The notes: generated by a model not told the origin, from the letters alone. Counted from the stretch's first letter, positions 8,667 through 16,781 are shown. The stretch: 35,434 nucleotides of DNA from JAAGZL01 sp964628835 (GCA_964628835.1 CAZVME010000034.1:1-35434); one strand, 5' to 3'. Program-made: numbers and translations.

Positions 8667-8848
8667 TCAATCCGGCCTGGATGCTTCCTCCTCCTTGATC
8701 CGGTGATATATCTCTTCCCTGAATATATCCACGTCATCCGGCGCATATATCCTATTCAGACTTGATTGCCTTTGATGCCTAAGACAGTAACTCCAATGTC
8801 GTCATCAATGATGAGGGATTCCCCAATTCACCGTGTAAGTATTAGCAT
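8667..8848 (-). pseudogene. csrA: csrA/rsmA carbon storage regulator pseudogene
   Basis: The minus strand from ATG 8848 reads MLILTR-stop-IGESLIIDDDIGVTVLG, then IKGNQV-stop-IG, a 1-nt deletion, APDDVDIFREEIYHRIKEE and a normal TGA at 8667-8669. Restoring Arg at the two stops (8830-8828 and 8758-8756, each one C-to-T change from CGA) and one base gives a full-length 60-residue CsrA with every hallmark of this RNA-binding translational regulator (MLILTR.GE, GxKGNQVRIGV.AP, REEIY.RI). A good AAGGAG ribosome-binding site remains at 8859-8864, so decay looks recent. CsrA normally binds GGA-containing leaders of target mRNAs. This copy cannot make a protein, and another copy may exist elsewhere. 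Confidence 0.9.
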
Positions 8849-9026
8849 ATCGTCCATGCTCCTTTGCTACTTGTTGTAGGAATATTGATCCTATTACACT
8901 CAGATATAGTTGATGAATTGGCATGCCGGTAATGGCTCCATAGTGTCATTTGAGGTCGTTGATAGTTTCGTTAGTGTGTACAATACCGAATCGATTAAGA
9001 ACAGATAGCTTTATGGACAGATGATT

Positions 9027-9314
9027 ATGAATAAGCTCAACGAAAATGACATCATAGCTAAAGAACATGCAGATAAATCTATGGGAGGGCGTAAAAATCC
9101 ACCAGATGTAATGTTATCTATGGTGGTTATTGTTGGGATATGGCTAGTTTTTCTAGTTATATTTACAGCAATGAATGTTCCTAGTATTGAGTATGCTTTT
9201 TATATTGCCTTATGCATTCTTGGTATTGCTCATTACAGGACAAGGAAAACACAGTACGGCAAATGGTTTGAGGCCTACAGAACAAAGTCAGTTGAGCTTG
9301 ATAATGAATCATAA
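9027..9314 (+). CDS. Small hypothetical membrane protein
   Basis: I do not recognise this gene. The product of about 95 residues has a hydrophilic N-terminus, then two hydrophobic segments (around residues 30-49, LSMVVIVGIWLVFLVIFTA, and around 55-70, IEYAFYIALCILGIAHY) joined by a short NVPS turn, and a charged C-terminus. It should be a two-helix inner-membrane protein. The ATG at 9027 is preferred over the one at 9021 because the GGA at 9015-9017 is then 9 bases upstream. It stands alone among gene remnants, with no operon partner, so it could itself be a leftover of a lost region. No function can be given. Confidence 0.5.
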   Translation: MNKLNENDIIAKEHADKSMGGRKNPPDVMLSMVVIVGIWLVFLVIFTAMNVPSIEYAFYIALCILGIAHYRTRKTQYGKWFEAYRTKSVELDNES

Positions 9315-9356
9315 TTATACATTTATGATAAGGTTGCTAAATATTTTTTCTATCTC

Positions 9357-9394
9357 GCTACCGGCCATGGAGAGCGAACGCGAAGGCCGGTAGC
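9357..9394. repeat. Perfect 10-bp inverted repeat (stem-loop)
   Basis: GCTACCGGCC (9357-9366) and GGCCGGTAGC (9385-9394) are exact inverted copies around an 18-base loop. The stem is GC-rich in an AT-rich neighbourhood. No T-run follows on either strand, so it is not a standard terminator. It may be an end of a lost mobile element or an RNA hairpin. Confidence 0.5.
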
Positions 9395-9592
9395 GGGCGA
9401 TCAACAGCGCGCTTAACCAAAGCCAGATAGACAATGCGCATCTAAAAACGCATACGCTGGCTGACGCATTGAAACTATTTCACGATTCACTTGATTCAGA
9501 TGACAACAATAAAAACTTGAGATCGCCAGAATTAACCGCATTCTCAATGATGTAATAGTCAGAATCTAGGCTATCAGTACTGGAGAGCGCAT

Positions 9593-9811
9593 ATGTAAAC
9601 ACTTAAATATATAGCGCAGGCAAAAGACACTAATACCAAGACATTTCTCTGCCATCACATTGAATGTGCACCCAAAACTGACCTACCTAAGCCTATAATT
9701 GGCATCCGTAATCCAACAAAAAAACAACACAGCACCCCCATATATTTTAGGCATAAAAACAACATCTATGAAATCCATCTTGACAACGATCAGATTAAGA
9801 CATATAAATGA
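9593..9811 (+). pseudogene. Possible small gene broken by a stop at codon 2
   Basis: A good ribosome-binding sequence (TGGAGAG at 9581-9587) is followed at normal spacing by ATG TAA ACA CTT. The frame then stays open for 70 codons (TLKYIAQAKDTNTKT... to ...NDQIKTYK) and ends at TGA 9809-9811. A single change in codon 2 would restore a 72-residue protein. No family is recognised, and in AT-moderate DNA a frame this long could occur by chance, so this is tentative. The rest of 9315-9974 shows a 53-codon open stretch (9394-9552) without a start, and nothing else recognisable. Confidence 0.3.
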
Positions 9812-9974
9812 TGGACGATTTATCTATAGGGCCTGCCTTGTCTATAGCTATGCGATGTAGTTGTATTAAATGAATCGCTGCCATTTCGAGACTGGCAACC
9901 AAAATAATCCCTAGTAGGTGGGACGGGGATAGAGAACAATTAACAACACTTAACAATAAACCAGGATAAATTAC

Positions 9975-11249
9975 ATGAATATTAAGCACCATGGCCCATA
10001 TAAGTACCTGCTGGCTGCAGGTTGTATCGCAAGCCTGATACCTGTACAGCTCTTGGCAGGTGGCTATAAGATCCCGGAAAACTCCATTAACTCAACAGCC
10101 CTTTCAGCTGCATATGTAGCTAATGCGCACGGAGCGGATGCTGCTTACTTCAACCCGGCAGCCATGGTGTTCAACAAGGAGGGTGGCGCCATGGAAGTGG
10201 ATATGACATATATCCATCTTTCAGCCATCCAGTACTCGGATAACGATGGCATCTTCGCGGATGATGCCTCCGACGTAGAACGTTTTCTTATTCCAACCTT
10301 CCACTATGTAAGCCCCAAAATGGGTAACGCACGTTTTGGTCTATCTGTTGTGGTCCCTGCTGGACTCACCAAGCGTTGGGATGGAACAGGTAAGGCAAGT
10401 ACCCAGCAATTTACTCTCAAAACCGTTGAGATAAACCCAACTGTTGCCTATATGTTTAACGACAAGTTCTCAGGGGCAGTAGGTGCAAGAATGGTTTACA
10501 GTAGTGGAGTAGTAAAAAGTAAAGCATTTCCTATGGGATTTCCTGGACCAGAACTCGCACGTGACTTAGATGGCGACTCCTTTGATTTCGGCTATAACCT
10601 GGCGCTACATTTCAAGCCCACTGACAACCTGGCTGTGGCACTCACATATAGGTCAGAGATTGACCTGACCGTCGAAGGTGATGCCGAGCTCGTTAACGAT
10701 TTACCTGGAACACCAACCTACGATGGTGATACAGAAGTAGAGGTTCCACTACCTGCAGCACTCAACCTGGCTATTGCTTATACCTTCAATGATAAGACGA
10801 CTGTTGAGTTGGTATACGAACGCACCTATTGGTCAGCATACAAGGAGCTTGACTTCGAATATGACAACGGCGCAGGGTTTGCTGGATTCATGACCGTCTT
10901 CGATGACGTTATTGAGAAGGATTGGTCAGATACCAATACATACCGGATTGGCATCACCCATAAACTGGACAGTCGGTGGACCCTGATGGCCGGTTATGCC
11001 TATGACGAAACCCCTGCACCAGAAAGCACAGCAGGTTTTGAGCTGCCGGACACCGATGCCCATATCTTCTCAGTGGGTGGCAGATACCAATACTCTGACG
11101 ACCTGAACATTGGTTTCGGTCTGCTGTATGATAAGAAAGATAAACTTAAGCTACGTGAGGGTACCGATCTTGCTGCATCAATTGATAATGCTGATTTTGA
11201 AGATGCCAGCGCCATCTTGCTAACCCTGGGTGTTCAGTACACCTTCTAA
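9975..11249 (+). CDS. fadL: FadL-family outer-membrane long-chain fatty acid transporter
   Basis: This 424-residue protein is a 14-strand outer-membrane barrel that takes up long-chain fatty acids or other hydrophobic molecules. It has a signal peptide (residues 1-29, ending LLAG). The mature N-terminus GGYKIPENSINSTALSAAY is followed by ADAAYFNPAAM near residue 55, which is the FadL hatch region with its NPA motif. Alternating hydrophobic beta strands continue to a C-terminal aromatic residue (VQYTF), the usual barrel-assembly signal. An AGGA 8 bases before the ATG supports the start. A strong terminator follows directly. It fits as the uptake step for the beta-oxidation genes downstream, although FadL relatives also carry alkanes and aromatics. 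Confidence 0.93.
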   Translation: MNIKHHGPYKYLLAAGCIASLIPVQLLAGGYKIPENSINSTALSAAYVANAHGADAAYFNPAAMVFNKEGGAMEVDMTYIHLSAIQYSDNDGIFADDASDVERFLIPTFHYVSPKMGNARFGLSVVVPAGLTKRWDGTGKASTQQFTLKTVEINPTVAYMFNDKFSGAVGARMVYSSGVVKSKAFPMGFPGPELARDLDGDSFDFGYNLALHFKPTDNLAVALTYRSEIDLTVEGDAELVNDLPGTPTYDGDTEVEVPLPAALNLAIAYTFNDKTTVELVYERTYWSAYKELDFEYDNGAGFAGFMTVFDDVIEKDWSDTNTYRIGITHKLDSRWTLMAGYAYDETPAPESTAGFELPDTDAHIFSVGGRYQYSDDLNIGFGLLYDKKDKLKLREGTDLAASIDNADFEDASAILLTLGVQYTF

Positions 11250-11265
11250 TAGCATTTTAGTTAGC

Positions 11266-11304
11266 AACCAATAACGCCGAAGCAATGCTTCGGCGTTATT
11301 GGTT
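11266..11304 (+). terminator. Strong Rho-independent-like terminator after fadL
   Basis: A perfect 18-bp inverted repeat (AACCAATAACGCCGAAGC, loop AAT, exact complement) lies 16 bp after the fadL stop. It is followed by TTTAG on the plus strand and preceded by A/T-rich sequence on the other, so it may also work in reverse. Confidence 0.85.
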
Positions 11305-11666
11305 TAGACTAATAATCTTCCTTATCCATCAGTCTCCAGAACTAATATCCACCAGGCTACTAAACCATAGATCAGGCTTGATCTCGTTTATTTTAATCTG
11401 TTCACCCTGGCGGCATACCTGTCTGGGCACTCTCCTCTCGGCCGCTAGCCCAACGGATCAAAGCTATAGTAGTCATTGTCCAGTGCTGTAATGTACTAGC
11501 CTGGTTACTCTCTGTGGGCATAATTATGAAATTATCATTACGTAGAGGTCTGAGACTGTTACAATTTCCTAGTGCAAAAACTGCTCAATAGATGGCTTGG
11601 TCACGCTGACAATAGTAAAAAGCCTTCTAAAACAGGCAAACGAATAAACAAGTATTGAATGAGCAA
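11305..11666 (-). other. Intergenic stretch with a possible decayed coding trace
   Basis: No intact gene. On the minus strand 11329-11470 there is a coding-like open tail of about 45 codons, ending GEQIKINEIKPDLWF, SSLVDISSGD and a TGA at 11329-11331. The adjacent frame carries IALIRWASGREESAQTGMPPG, which suggests a frameshift between two parts of one dead gene. I could not name the family with confidence. The promoter of the downstream KASIII gene should also lie here, but no clear -35/-10 pair is visible. Confidence 0.25.
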
Positions 11667-12752
11667 ATGATGAGATACGCTGCAATTACAGGTTGGGGGA
11701 AATGTCTTCCTCCTGCTGTCCTGACCAATGATGACCTTGCAACCTTCCTTGATACGGACGACAAGTGGATTCGTAAACGCACGGGGATGCAGGAGCGTCG
11801 CATCTCTCATGTACAAGTTTCAGAACTTGCCCATGTAGCAGCACAACGCGCCTTAGCAGCCGCTGGCAAAACCACGGATGACGTAGAGCTGATCATCTTC
11901 GGCACCACTACCCCAGATAACATATGCCCTAACACGGCTTCTGGTCTGCAAAAACTGCTGTCTGCCAGCAACGCAATCTGCATGGACCTGAATACCGCCT
12001 GCACCAGCTTTCTCTACTCCCTCACTGTAGCCAACAGCATGATTCGCTCTGGTGTTGTGAAAAACGCCCTGGTGATAGGCGCAGAGGTCATCTCACCTGT
12101 TATGGAATGGGATAACCGCAACGTTGCCATATTGTTTGGAGACGGCGCTGCCGCCTTCTTTCTAGAGGCCAGCGAAGAAGAACAGGGCGTTATGGCGGAA
12201 TCACTGGGCTGTTACGGAGAGGTAAGAGATATTTTGAGTCTCCAAGGCTGGGGCACTGAGTATGCCAATCAGGGAAAGATGTTGGGCGATGTCGAATGGA
12301 AGTTTGAGGGGCAGGAGATCTTCAAGCGGGCGGTAAAAGGCATGGCGGGTGCCAGCCTAAACGTGCTTAAGAAGACTGGTTTGACTGCAGAAGACATCCA
12401 TCTTGCGGTGCCTCATCAGGCCAATCTACGAATCATCGACGCAGTGGCAAGCAAGGCAGGTATTCCTTCAGAAAAGGTCTACGTAAATATCCATCGTTAC
12501 GGCAACATGTCTGCCGCTACAGCACCTGTGGCCTTGGTCGAGGCGCTGGAAGAAGGACGGGTAGAACCAGGAAGCTATATTCTTATGCCAGCCTTCGGCG
12601 GCGGACTGACCTGGAGCGCCCATTTAATTAAATGGGGCAAAAGAACAGAGCCGCTAGCGACTTCAGATGCCGAACTTCCTGCTTGTGATAAATCTGCGTT
12701 GGAACTGGTGCAGGAGATAAGGCAACGTAAGGCTGAATTCCATACCGGTTAA
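11667..12752 (+). CDS. 3-oxoacyl-ACP synthase III (KASIII/FabH-like)
   Basis: This is a thiolase-fold condensing enzyme that joins an acyl-CoA primer to malonyl-ACP. The catalytic triad is readable: Cys112 in LNTACTSF (same number as in E. coli FabH), His in VPHQAN near residue 250 and Asn in YGNMSA near 281. The glycine-rich C-terminal AFGGGLTWSA is intact. A 30-residue tail beyond the usual FabH end makes the protein longer than canonical FabH. The start is uncertain: the ATG at 11667 gives the canonical N-terminus, while a TTG at 11655 would add four residues. It lies in a fatty-acid degradation island after fadL, not in a fab operon. A role like that reported for P. aeruginosa PA3286, shunting beta-oxidation acyl-CoA into synthesis, is therefore plausible. 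Confidence 0.87.
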   Translation: MMRYAAITGWGKCLPPAVLTNDDLATFLDTDDKWIRKRTGMQERRISHVQVSELAHVAAQRALAAAGKTTDDVELIIFGTTTPDNICPNTASGLQKLLSASNAICMDLNTACTSFLYSLTVANSMIRSGVVKNALVIGAEVISPVMEWDNRNVAILFGDGAAAFFLEASEEEQGVMAESLGCYGEVRDILSLQGWGTEYANQGKMLGDVEWKFEGQEIFKRAVKGMAGASLNVLKKTGLTAEDIHLAVPHQANLRIIDAVASKAGIPSEKVYVNIHRYGNMSAATAPVALVEALEEGRVEPGSYILMPAFGGGLTWSAHLIKWGKRTEPLATSDAELPACDKSALELVQEIRQRKAEFHTG

Positions 12753-12785
12753 CCCTGGCTAACCGCTGTCTCAGGCGGCGAGGCA

Positions 12786-12834
12786 CAGCTTGGCTATACC
12801 GATACCTGACTCTAGAAGAGGTAGCGCCAAGCTG
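12786..12834 (+). terminator. Hairpin downstream of the KASIII gene (possible terminator)
   Basis: CAGCTTGGC (12786-12794) pairs exactly with GCCAAGCTG (12826-12834), with partial extra pairing inside (TATACC/GGTA). It lies 33 bp after the KASIII stop. No T-run follows, so it could be a Rho-associated 3' hairpin rather than an intrinsic terminator. Confidence 0.35.
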
Positions 12835-12911
12835 GAGCCTATATTACCGCTTGGGTCTTGCGACGGCTATTGGCATGGTGATAACAGAATGGAAGTCCAG
12901 GCTACCGCGGC

Positions 12912-12955
12912 AAAAAAAAGGTGTAGGGCGAACATAGATAGTTCACGCCTACACC
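12912..12955 (-). terminator. Rho-independent terminator of the DUF2147 gene
   Basis: On the minus strand a stem GGTGTAGG(C)G..GAAC / GTTCGCCCTACACC with a 7-base loop is followed directly by eight T residues (A-run at 12912-12919 on the plus strand). It lies about 30 bp downstream of the stop at 12985. Confidence 0.85.
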
Positions 12956-12984
12956 TAGTTACCGCTTTACTGAGGTAGTGGCTA

Positions 12985-13431
12985 TTAAACTTTATGCCAG
13001 GTCTGGGTCCTGAAGAAGATGCCAACGTATCCGCGCACCTTCAGCTTGCCCTTCTCAAGCCATATCTTACATTTGTAAACCTTACCATTTTTCGGGTCCA
13101 AGATAGTACCGCCGCTGTACTTGCCATCTTTTTTGACCAGGCCCTTTAATATCACCATACCCTTAACACGTTTACCTTTACGTGGATCGCCATCCTTGCA
13201 CTTCTTGCACACTGGATTTTTATCTTCTCCCTTCTTTCTGAACAGCCTTGTTACCCGGCCGTAATATTTACCACCTTTTTTATAGATCTTTACGATGGAT
13301 TTAGGCTGATCGGTTTCATCATCGATGGTCTTCCAACTGCCAACGATTGAGCCCTGTTTTGCAAAAGCTGTGGCGCTGAAACAGAAGCAGAGTACTAGTG
13401 GTAGCAGAATAAATTTAGTTATATTTTTCAT
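12985..13431 (-). CDS. DUF2147 secreted protein
   Basis: This small exported protein has 148 residues, with a signal peptide at residues 1-24 (LPLVLCFCFSATAFA). The mature part carries the DUF2147 pattern: GSWKTIDDETDQPKSIVKIY near residue 30, GRVTRL, a PVCKKCKDGDPRKGK cysteine-pair segment near 75, and the repeated strand motif YSGGTILDPKNGKVYKCKI followed by LKVRGYVGIFFRTQTW at the end. The family folds as a beta-barrel in the periplasm and its biochemical role is unknown. It is lysine-rich and so strongly basic. A GAGG ribosome-binding site lies 6 bases before the ATG, and it has its own terminator, so it is a single-gene unit. Confidence 0.88.
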   Translation of the reverse strand: MKNITKFILLPLVLCFCFSATAFAKQGSIVGSWKTIDDETDQPKSIVKIYKKGGKYYGRVTRLFRKKGEDKNPVCKKCKDGDPRKGKRVKGMVILKGLVKKDGKYSGGTILDPKNGKVYKCKIWLEKGKLKVRGYVGIFFRTQTWHKV

Positions 13432-13579
13432 AGCTTGCCTCGTTTAGTTATTGAGCTAATGAGTAAAAATGATGGAGCAACAACCGTCAATTACATAAAA
13501 GTGTGAAGGTGCTGGCATTTTCGGTCTCATTGCCCTTAGGTATTTGGGCTTTAGACTACTCTGCCAGGGCAAAAATGGC

Positions 13580-13747
13580 TCAGCCCATATCGGGAACAGG
13601 GTGGTATATTAAATGGATCTGGCTCCGATCTTACATGTCCTCTTCATGATGTGGTGCTCGTAGTGTAGAAGATGGGCCCCACACGCCTATATGGCGCAGG
13701 GTCCACTCCATAATCAGGGCTTCCTCAATAACTGCAAGGAAACGCAT
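13580..13747 (-). pseudogene. C-terminal remnant of an IS91-like transposase
   Basis: Immediately after the fadH stop, in the same frame, the minus strand reads MRFLAVIEEALIMEWTLRHI, then GVWGPSSTLRAPHHEEDM, a TAA (13633-13631), and DRSQIHLIYHPVPDMG with a final TGA. From memory this matches the C-terminal tail of IS91-type (Y2, zinc-ribbon) transposases, including the I.LTYHPVPDI ending. The nuclease and zinc domains are absent and one internal stop is present, so the element is dead. The remaining stretch 13432-13579 between it and the DUF2147 gene shows nothing I can identify. Confidence 0.55.
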
Positions 13748-15799
13748 CTACTCGTCAAGGCTGACTGCAAGGCGCACACCCTGCTCTATGGCCCGCTTGG
13801 CATCGAGTTCTGCCGCCACATCGGCACCACCAATGATATGAACAGGCAGATTGATTAAGTCCTGCAACTCTCGTCTAGAATCCTGTCCAGCGCAGATCAC
13901 TATGTTATCCACCTCCAGCAGTGTTGTTTCCCCGTCAATCTTCAGATGCAAACCTTTGTCATCAATCTCTGTATATTCACACTTATTTATCATCTTCACA
14001 TGTTTCATCTGAAGGTCAGCACGATGGATCCACCCGGTTGTCTTACCAAGACCTGCCCCAACTTTTGTGGCTTTGCGCTGTAACAGATAGACTTCGCGAG
14101 GTGACTTCTCAACTCGCTTGGGCACACCTGCGACACCGCCCCTGGCCTTGAGGCTCATATCCACACCCCATTTATTCATAAAGGCCTTTATATCTTTACT
14201 GCTGTCTACAGAACCGTGGGTAAGCAATTCACATATATCAAAACCAATACCGCCGGCCCCAATGACCGCTACCTTATTGCCGACCTCTGCTCCTTTGATA
14301 ACATCGATATAAGAGAGAACCTTTTTATGCTCAATTCCTTCAATATCAGGAGCTCGTGGCACTATGCCTGTTGCGAGTATTACCTGATCAAAATCACCGC
14401 TGTTCAGATCTTCCGCAGCAACTTCACAGTTGAGCTTAAGCTCGACCCCGGTTAGCTCCAACTGTCTACCGAAGTAGCGCAGGGTCTCATAGAACTCCTG
14501 CTTGCCTGGAATCGTTTTGGCTAGATTGAGTTGACCACCGATCTCATCTCCGGAATCCAAAAGAGTGACTTTATGTCCACACATTGCAGCGGCAGTTGCA
14601 AAGGCCAGGCCGGCGGGACCAGCACCTACCACAGCTAATCTCTGTGGTTTATCTGTTGCCTTAATCACTATCTCGGTCTCATGACACGCCATAGGATTGA
14701 CCAAACAACTGGTCAATTTGCCAACAAAAATTTGATCGAGACAGGCCTGATTACATCCAATGCAAGTATTGATCTCATCTGCACGTCCCTGCTCACTCTT
14801 AACTACGAATTCAGGATCAGCCAGGAATGGACGAGCCATGGAGACCATATCTGCATCACCACTCTTTATCACCGTCTCGGCCACTTCAGGTGTGTTAATC
14901 CGATTAGATGTAATGACAGGTATCGATAGCTCTTGCTTTACTTTTGCAGTAGCCCAGGTAAACGCAGCCCGCGGAACCTTGGTTGCAATTGTTGGGATAC
15001 GGGCTTCATGCCAGCCTATACCTGTGTTGATAAGTGTTGCTCCTGCCTCTTCAACTGCTTTCCCAAGTTCTACAACCTCATTATGGGTGCTGCCTGCTTC
15101 GACCAGGTCCAGCATAGAGAGTCGGAAGATAATAATGAACTCATCACCCACTTTTTCACGTATTCTGCAAACGATCTCCACCGGCAGACGCATACGATGA
15201 GAATACTCTCCACCCCACTCATCATCACGCTGGTTTGTTTGAGATACTATGAACTGGTTTAAGAAATAACCCTCAGAGGCCATGACCTCAACGCCATCAT
15301 AGCCGGCCTTTTGTGCCAGGGCAGCGCAGTTTACGAAATCATTGATCTGTTGCTGGACCTCTTCCGCAGTTACCGCCCTTGGAGTAAAAGGGTTAATAGG
15401 TGATTTGATAGCAGACGGTGCAATCAATTTATCATTGAAGGCATATCTTCCGGTGTGCAGGATCTGCATACAGATCTTTCCACCTTCATCATGCACTGCC
15501 TTGGTTACCAACTGATGATTAGGCAGCTGAGATTCATCCATCAGGGTTGCTGCACTGGCATGTGCTGCCCCTTCTTTATTCGGGCTGATACCACCGGTAA
15601 CTATCAAGGCAACACCACCGCGGGCACGCTCCGCATAAAATACTGCCATCTTCTCAAATCCACCTGGAAGCTCTTCCAGCCCAAGGTGCATTGATCCCAT
15701 TAGCACGCGATTCTTGAGGGTAGTAAAACCCAGATCCAAGGGTCTAAAGATATAAGGATAATTTCCCTTTTGATTTTCAACTTGTGACACTGCGTGCAT
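13748..15799 (-). CDS. fadH: FadH-like 2,4-dienoyl-CoA reductase (NADH:flavin oxidoreductase)
   Basis: This reduces 2,4-dienoyl-CoA made during breakdown of unsaturated fatty acids, using NAD(P)H through FAD, a [4Fe-4S] cluster and FMN. The 683-residue protein has the full family layout. An OYE-type TIM barrel (residues about 18-330) starts at IFRPLDLGFTTLKNRVLMGSM. The C-x2-C-x3-C-x11-C cluster motif (CIGCNQAC...SC) is near residues 338-360. Two dinucleotide folds follow, with VVGAGPAG near 391 and VIGAGGIG near 511. I use the ATG at 15799. A longer open frame reaches 16021 but overlaps the upstream gene and lacks family sequence. It follows the ECH1-like isomerase by 55 bp. A related role on other enoates is possible. 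Confidence 0.88.
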   Translation of the reverse strand: MHAVSQVENQKGNYPYIFRPLDLGFTTLKNRVLMGSMHLGLEELPGGFEKMAVFYAERARGGVALIVTGGISPNKEGAAHASAATLMDESQLPNHQLVTKAVHDEGGKICMQILHTGRYAFNDKLIAPSAIKSPINPFTPRAVTAEEVQQQINDFVNCAALAQKAGYDGVEVMASEGYFLNQFIVSQTNQRDDEWGGEYSHRMRLPVEIVCRIREKVGDEFIIIFRLSMLDLVEAGSTHNEVVELGKAVEEAGATLINTGIGWHEARIPTIATKVPRAAFTWATAKVKQELSIPVITSNRINTPEVAETVIKSGDADMVSMARPFLADPEFVVKSEQGRADEINTCIGCNQACLDQIFVGKLTSCLVNPMACHETEIVIKATDKPQRLAVVGAGPAGLAFATAAAMCGHKVTLLDSGDEIGGQLNLAKTIPGKQEFYETLRYFGRQLELTGVELKLNCEVAAEDLNSGDFDQVILATGIVPRAPDIEGIEHKKVLSYIDVIKGAEVGNKVAVIGAGGIGFDICELLTHGSVDSSKDIKAFMNKWGVDMSLKARGGVAGVPKRVEKSPREVYLLQRKATKVGAGLGKTTGWIHRADLQMKHVKMINKCEYTEIDDKGLHLKIDGETTLLEVDNIVICAGQDSRRELQDLINLPVHIIGGADVAAELDAKRAIEQGVRLAVSLDE

Positions 15800-15854
15800 G
15801 TTTTGTTCAATCCAAAATATTTTGAAACGCGTTAAAACGGAATAAGTAAATTTA

Positions 15855-16700
15855 TTAATCCTCAGGCATTGGCGGCTCAATAGGCCTGAGGGGCTCGTAC
15901 GCCGTCTCTCGCTTTTGAAGCTTGGCTGTAAAGCCCTCCACCAAATCGGCCTGCTGAAACATACCTGCCTGCCAGGTAGCAATATAATCAAGACTGTCGG
16001 CAACATTATGGTCGCGGGCATAGTTAAGCATTACCTTACTGCCCATCACCGCGAGCGGAGAGTTGGCTGCAATTTGACTGGCGATCTCCATTACCCCTTC
16101 GAGCATGCATTCGCTATCTGCAAAGACTTGGTTTACCAAGCCACTTGATTGAGCCTCAACAGCATGTACCTTACGTGAGGTGTAAGCCATCTCTCTGGCT
16201 AGGCCCGGGTTAATAATCGTTGGAAGACGTTGCAGAGTACCCAGATCAGCAGTCATGCCAACCGCTGTCTCTTTCAGAGTAAAAAAGGCATCCTCAGTGC
16301 AGTAGCGACTATCACAGGCACAGACAAGATCCAAGGCCCCGCCGATACAGCCTCCCTGAATCGCCGACAATACCGGCATGCGTAACTGCTCTAACTGGGT
16401 GAAGTAATCCTGGAGTTCCATAACCAGGCGCCGCATAAACTCACCTCGTCTCGCAGGTTCCCCACTGAACAGCCTTGGGTCAGGACTGGAGAAGATCTCC
16501 AAATCCAGGCCGGCGGAAAAGTGCTTCCCGGTTGATGAGATTACAAGAACACGAATATCTTCAGCCTTTCTAATCTCATCTAAGGCTTCTGGCCACTCCC
16601 TCCAAAATGCCCTATTCATAGAGTTATAGAACTGGGGGCGAATCAGCTGCAAATGGGCAATACCCCGGTCCAGAGTCAATTCAAGTGCGCTGTATCCCAT
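15855..16700 (-). CDS. Crotonase, ECH1-like delta3,5-delta2,4-dienoyl-CoA isomerase
   Basis: This 281-residue crotonase probably shifts 3,5-dienoyl-CoA to 2,4-dienoyl-CoA, the substrate of the FadH-like reductase encoded next. The oxyanion-hole segments are KHFSAGLDL near residue 60 and IQGGCIGGALDLVCACD near 115. The following stretch, RYCTEDAFFTLKETAVGMTA then DLGTLQRLP, closely follows the ECH1 pattern DIRYC..DAFF.VKEVD.GLAADVGTLQRLP. It includes an acidic residue just before the TLQRLP block that is characteristic of ECH1 rather than plain hydratases. An AAGGA ribosome-binding site lies 8 bases before the ATG. It is first in a two-gene operon, divergent from a TetR gene that probably controls it. 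Enoyl-CoA hydratase activity is the main alternative. Confidence 0.85.
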   Translation of the reverse strand: MGYSALELTLDRGIAHLQLIRPQFYNSMNRAFWREWPEALDEIRKAEDIRVLVISSTGKHFSAGLDLEIFSSPDPRLFSGEPARRGEFMRRLVMELQDYFTQLEQLRMPVLSAIQGGCIGGALDLVCACDSRYCTEDAFFTLKETAVGMTADLGTLQRLPTIINPGLAREMAYTSRKVHAVEAQSSGLVNQVFADSECMLEGVMEIASQIAANSPLAVMGSKVMLNYARDHNVADSLDYIATWQAGMFQQADLVEGFTAKLQKRETAYEPLRPIEPPMPED

Positions 16701-16717
16701 AAGGCCATTCCTTTAAT

Positions 16718-16759
16718 CTTGACGCTGTTAAGATTGGGCTGGATGATTGACAATGTCAA
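16718..16759. promoter_or_regulatory. Candidate TetR operators between divergent genes
   Basis: The 81-bp gap between the dienoyl-CoA isomerase and the TetR gene holds a perfect 13-bp palindrome TTGACAATGTCAA (16747-16759). It also holds a near palindrome CTTGACGCTGTTAAG (16718-16732, one mismatched pair). Both share the half-site TTGAC. This spacing and symmetry are typical of autoregulating TetR proteins with divergent targets. Confidence 0.5.
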
Positions 16760-16781
16760 GCTGTAATTGTAGCGTTCGCGC

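Noticed and set aside
14681..15262. Long plus-strand open frames opposite fadH
   Set aside because: They are antisense shadows of a well-supported gene and show no family motifs.
15800..16021. N-terminal 74-codon extension of the FadH-like frame
   Set aside because: It lies inside the coding sequence of the ECH1-like gene and has no similarity to the family; the ATG at 15799 gives a normal-length protein.
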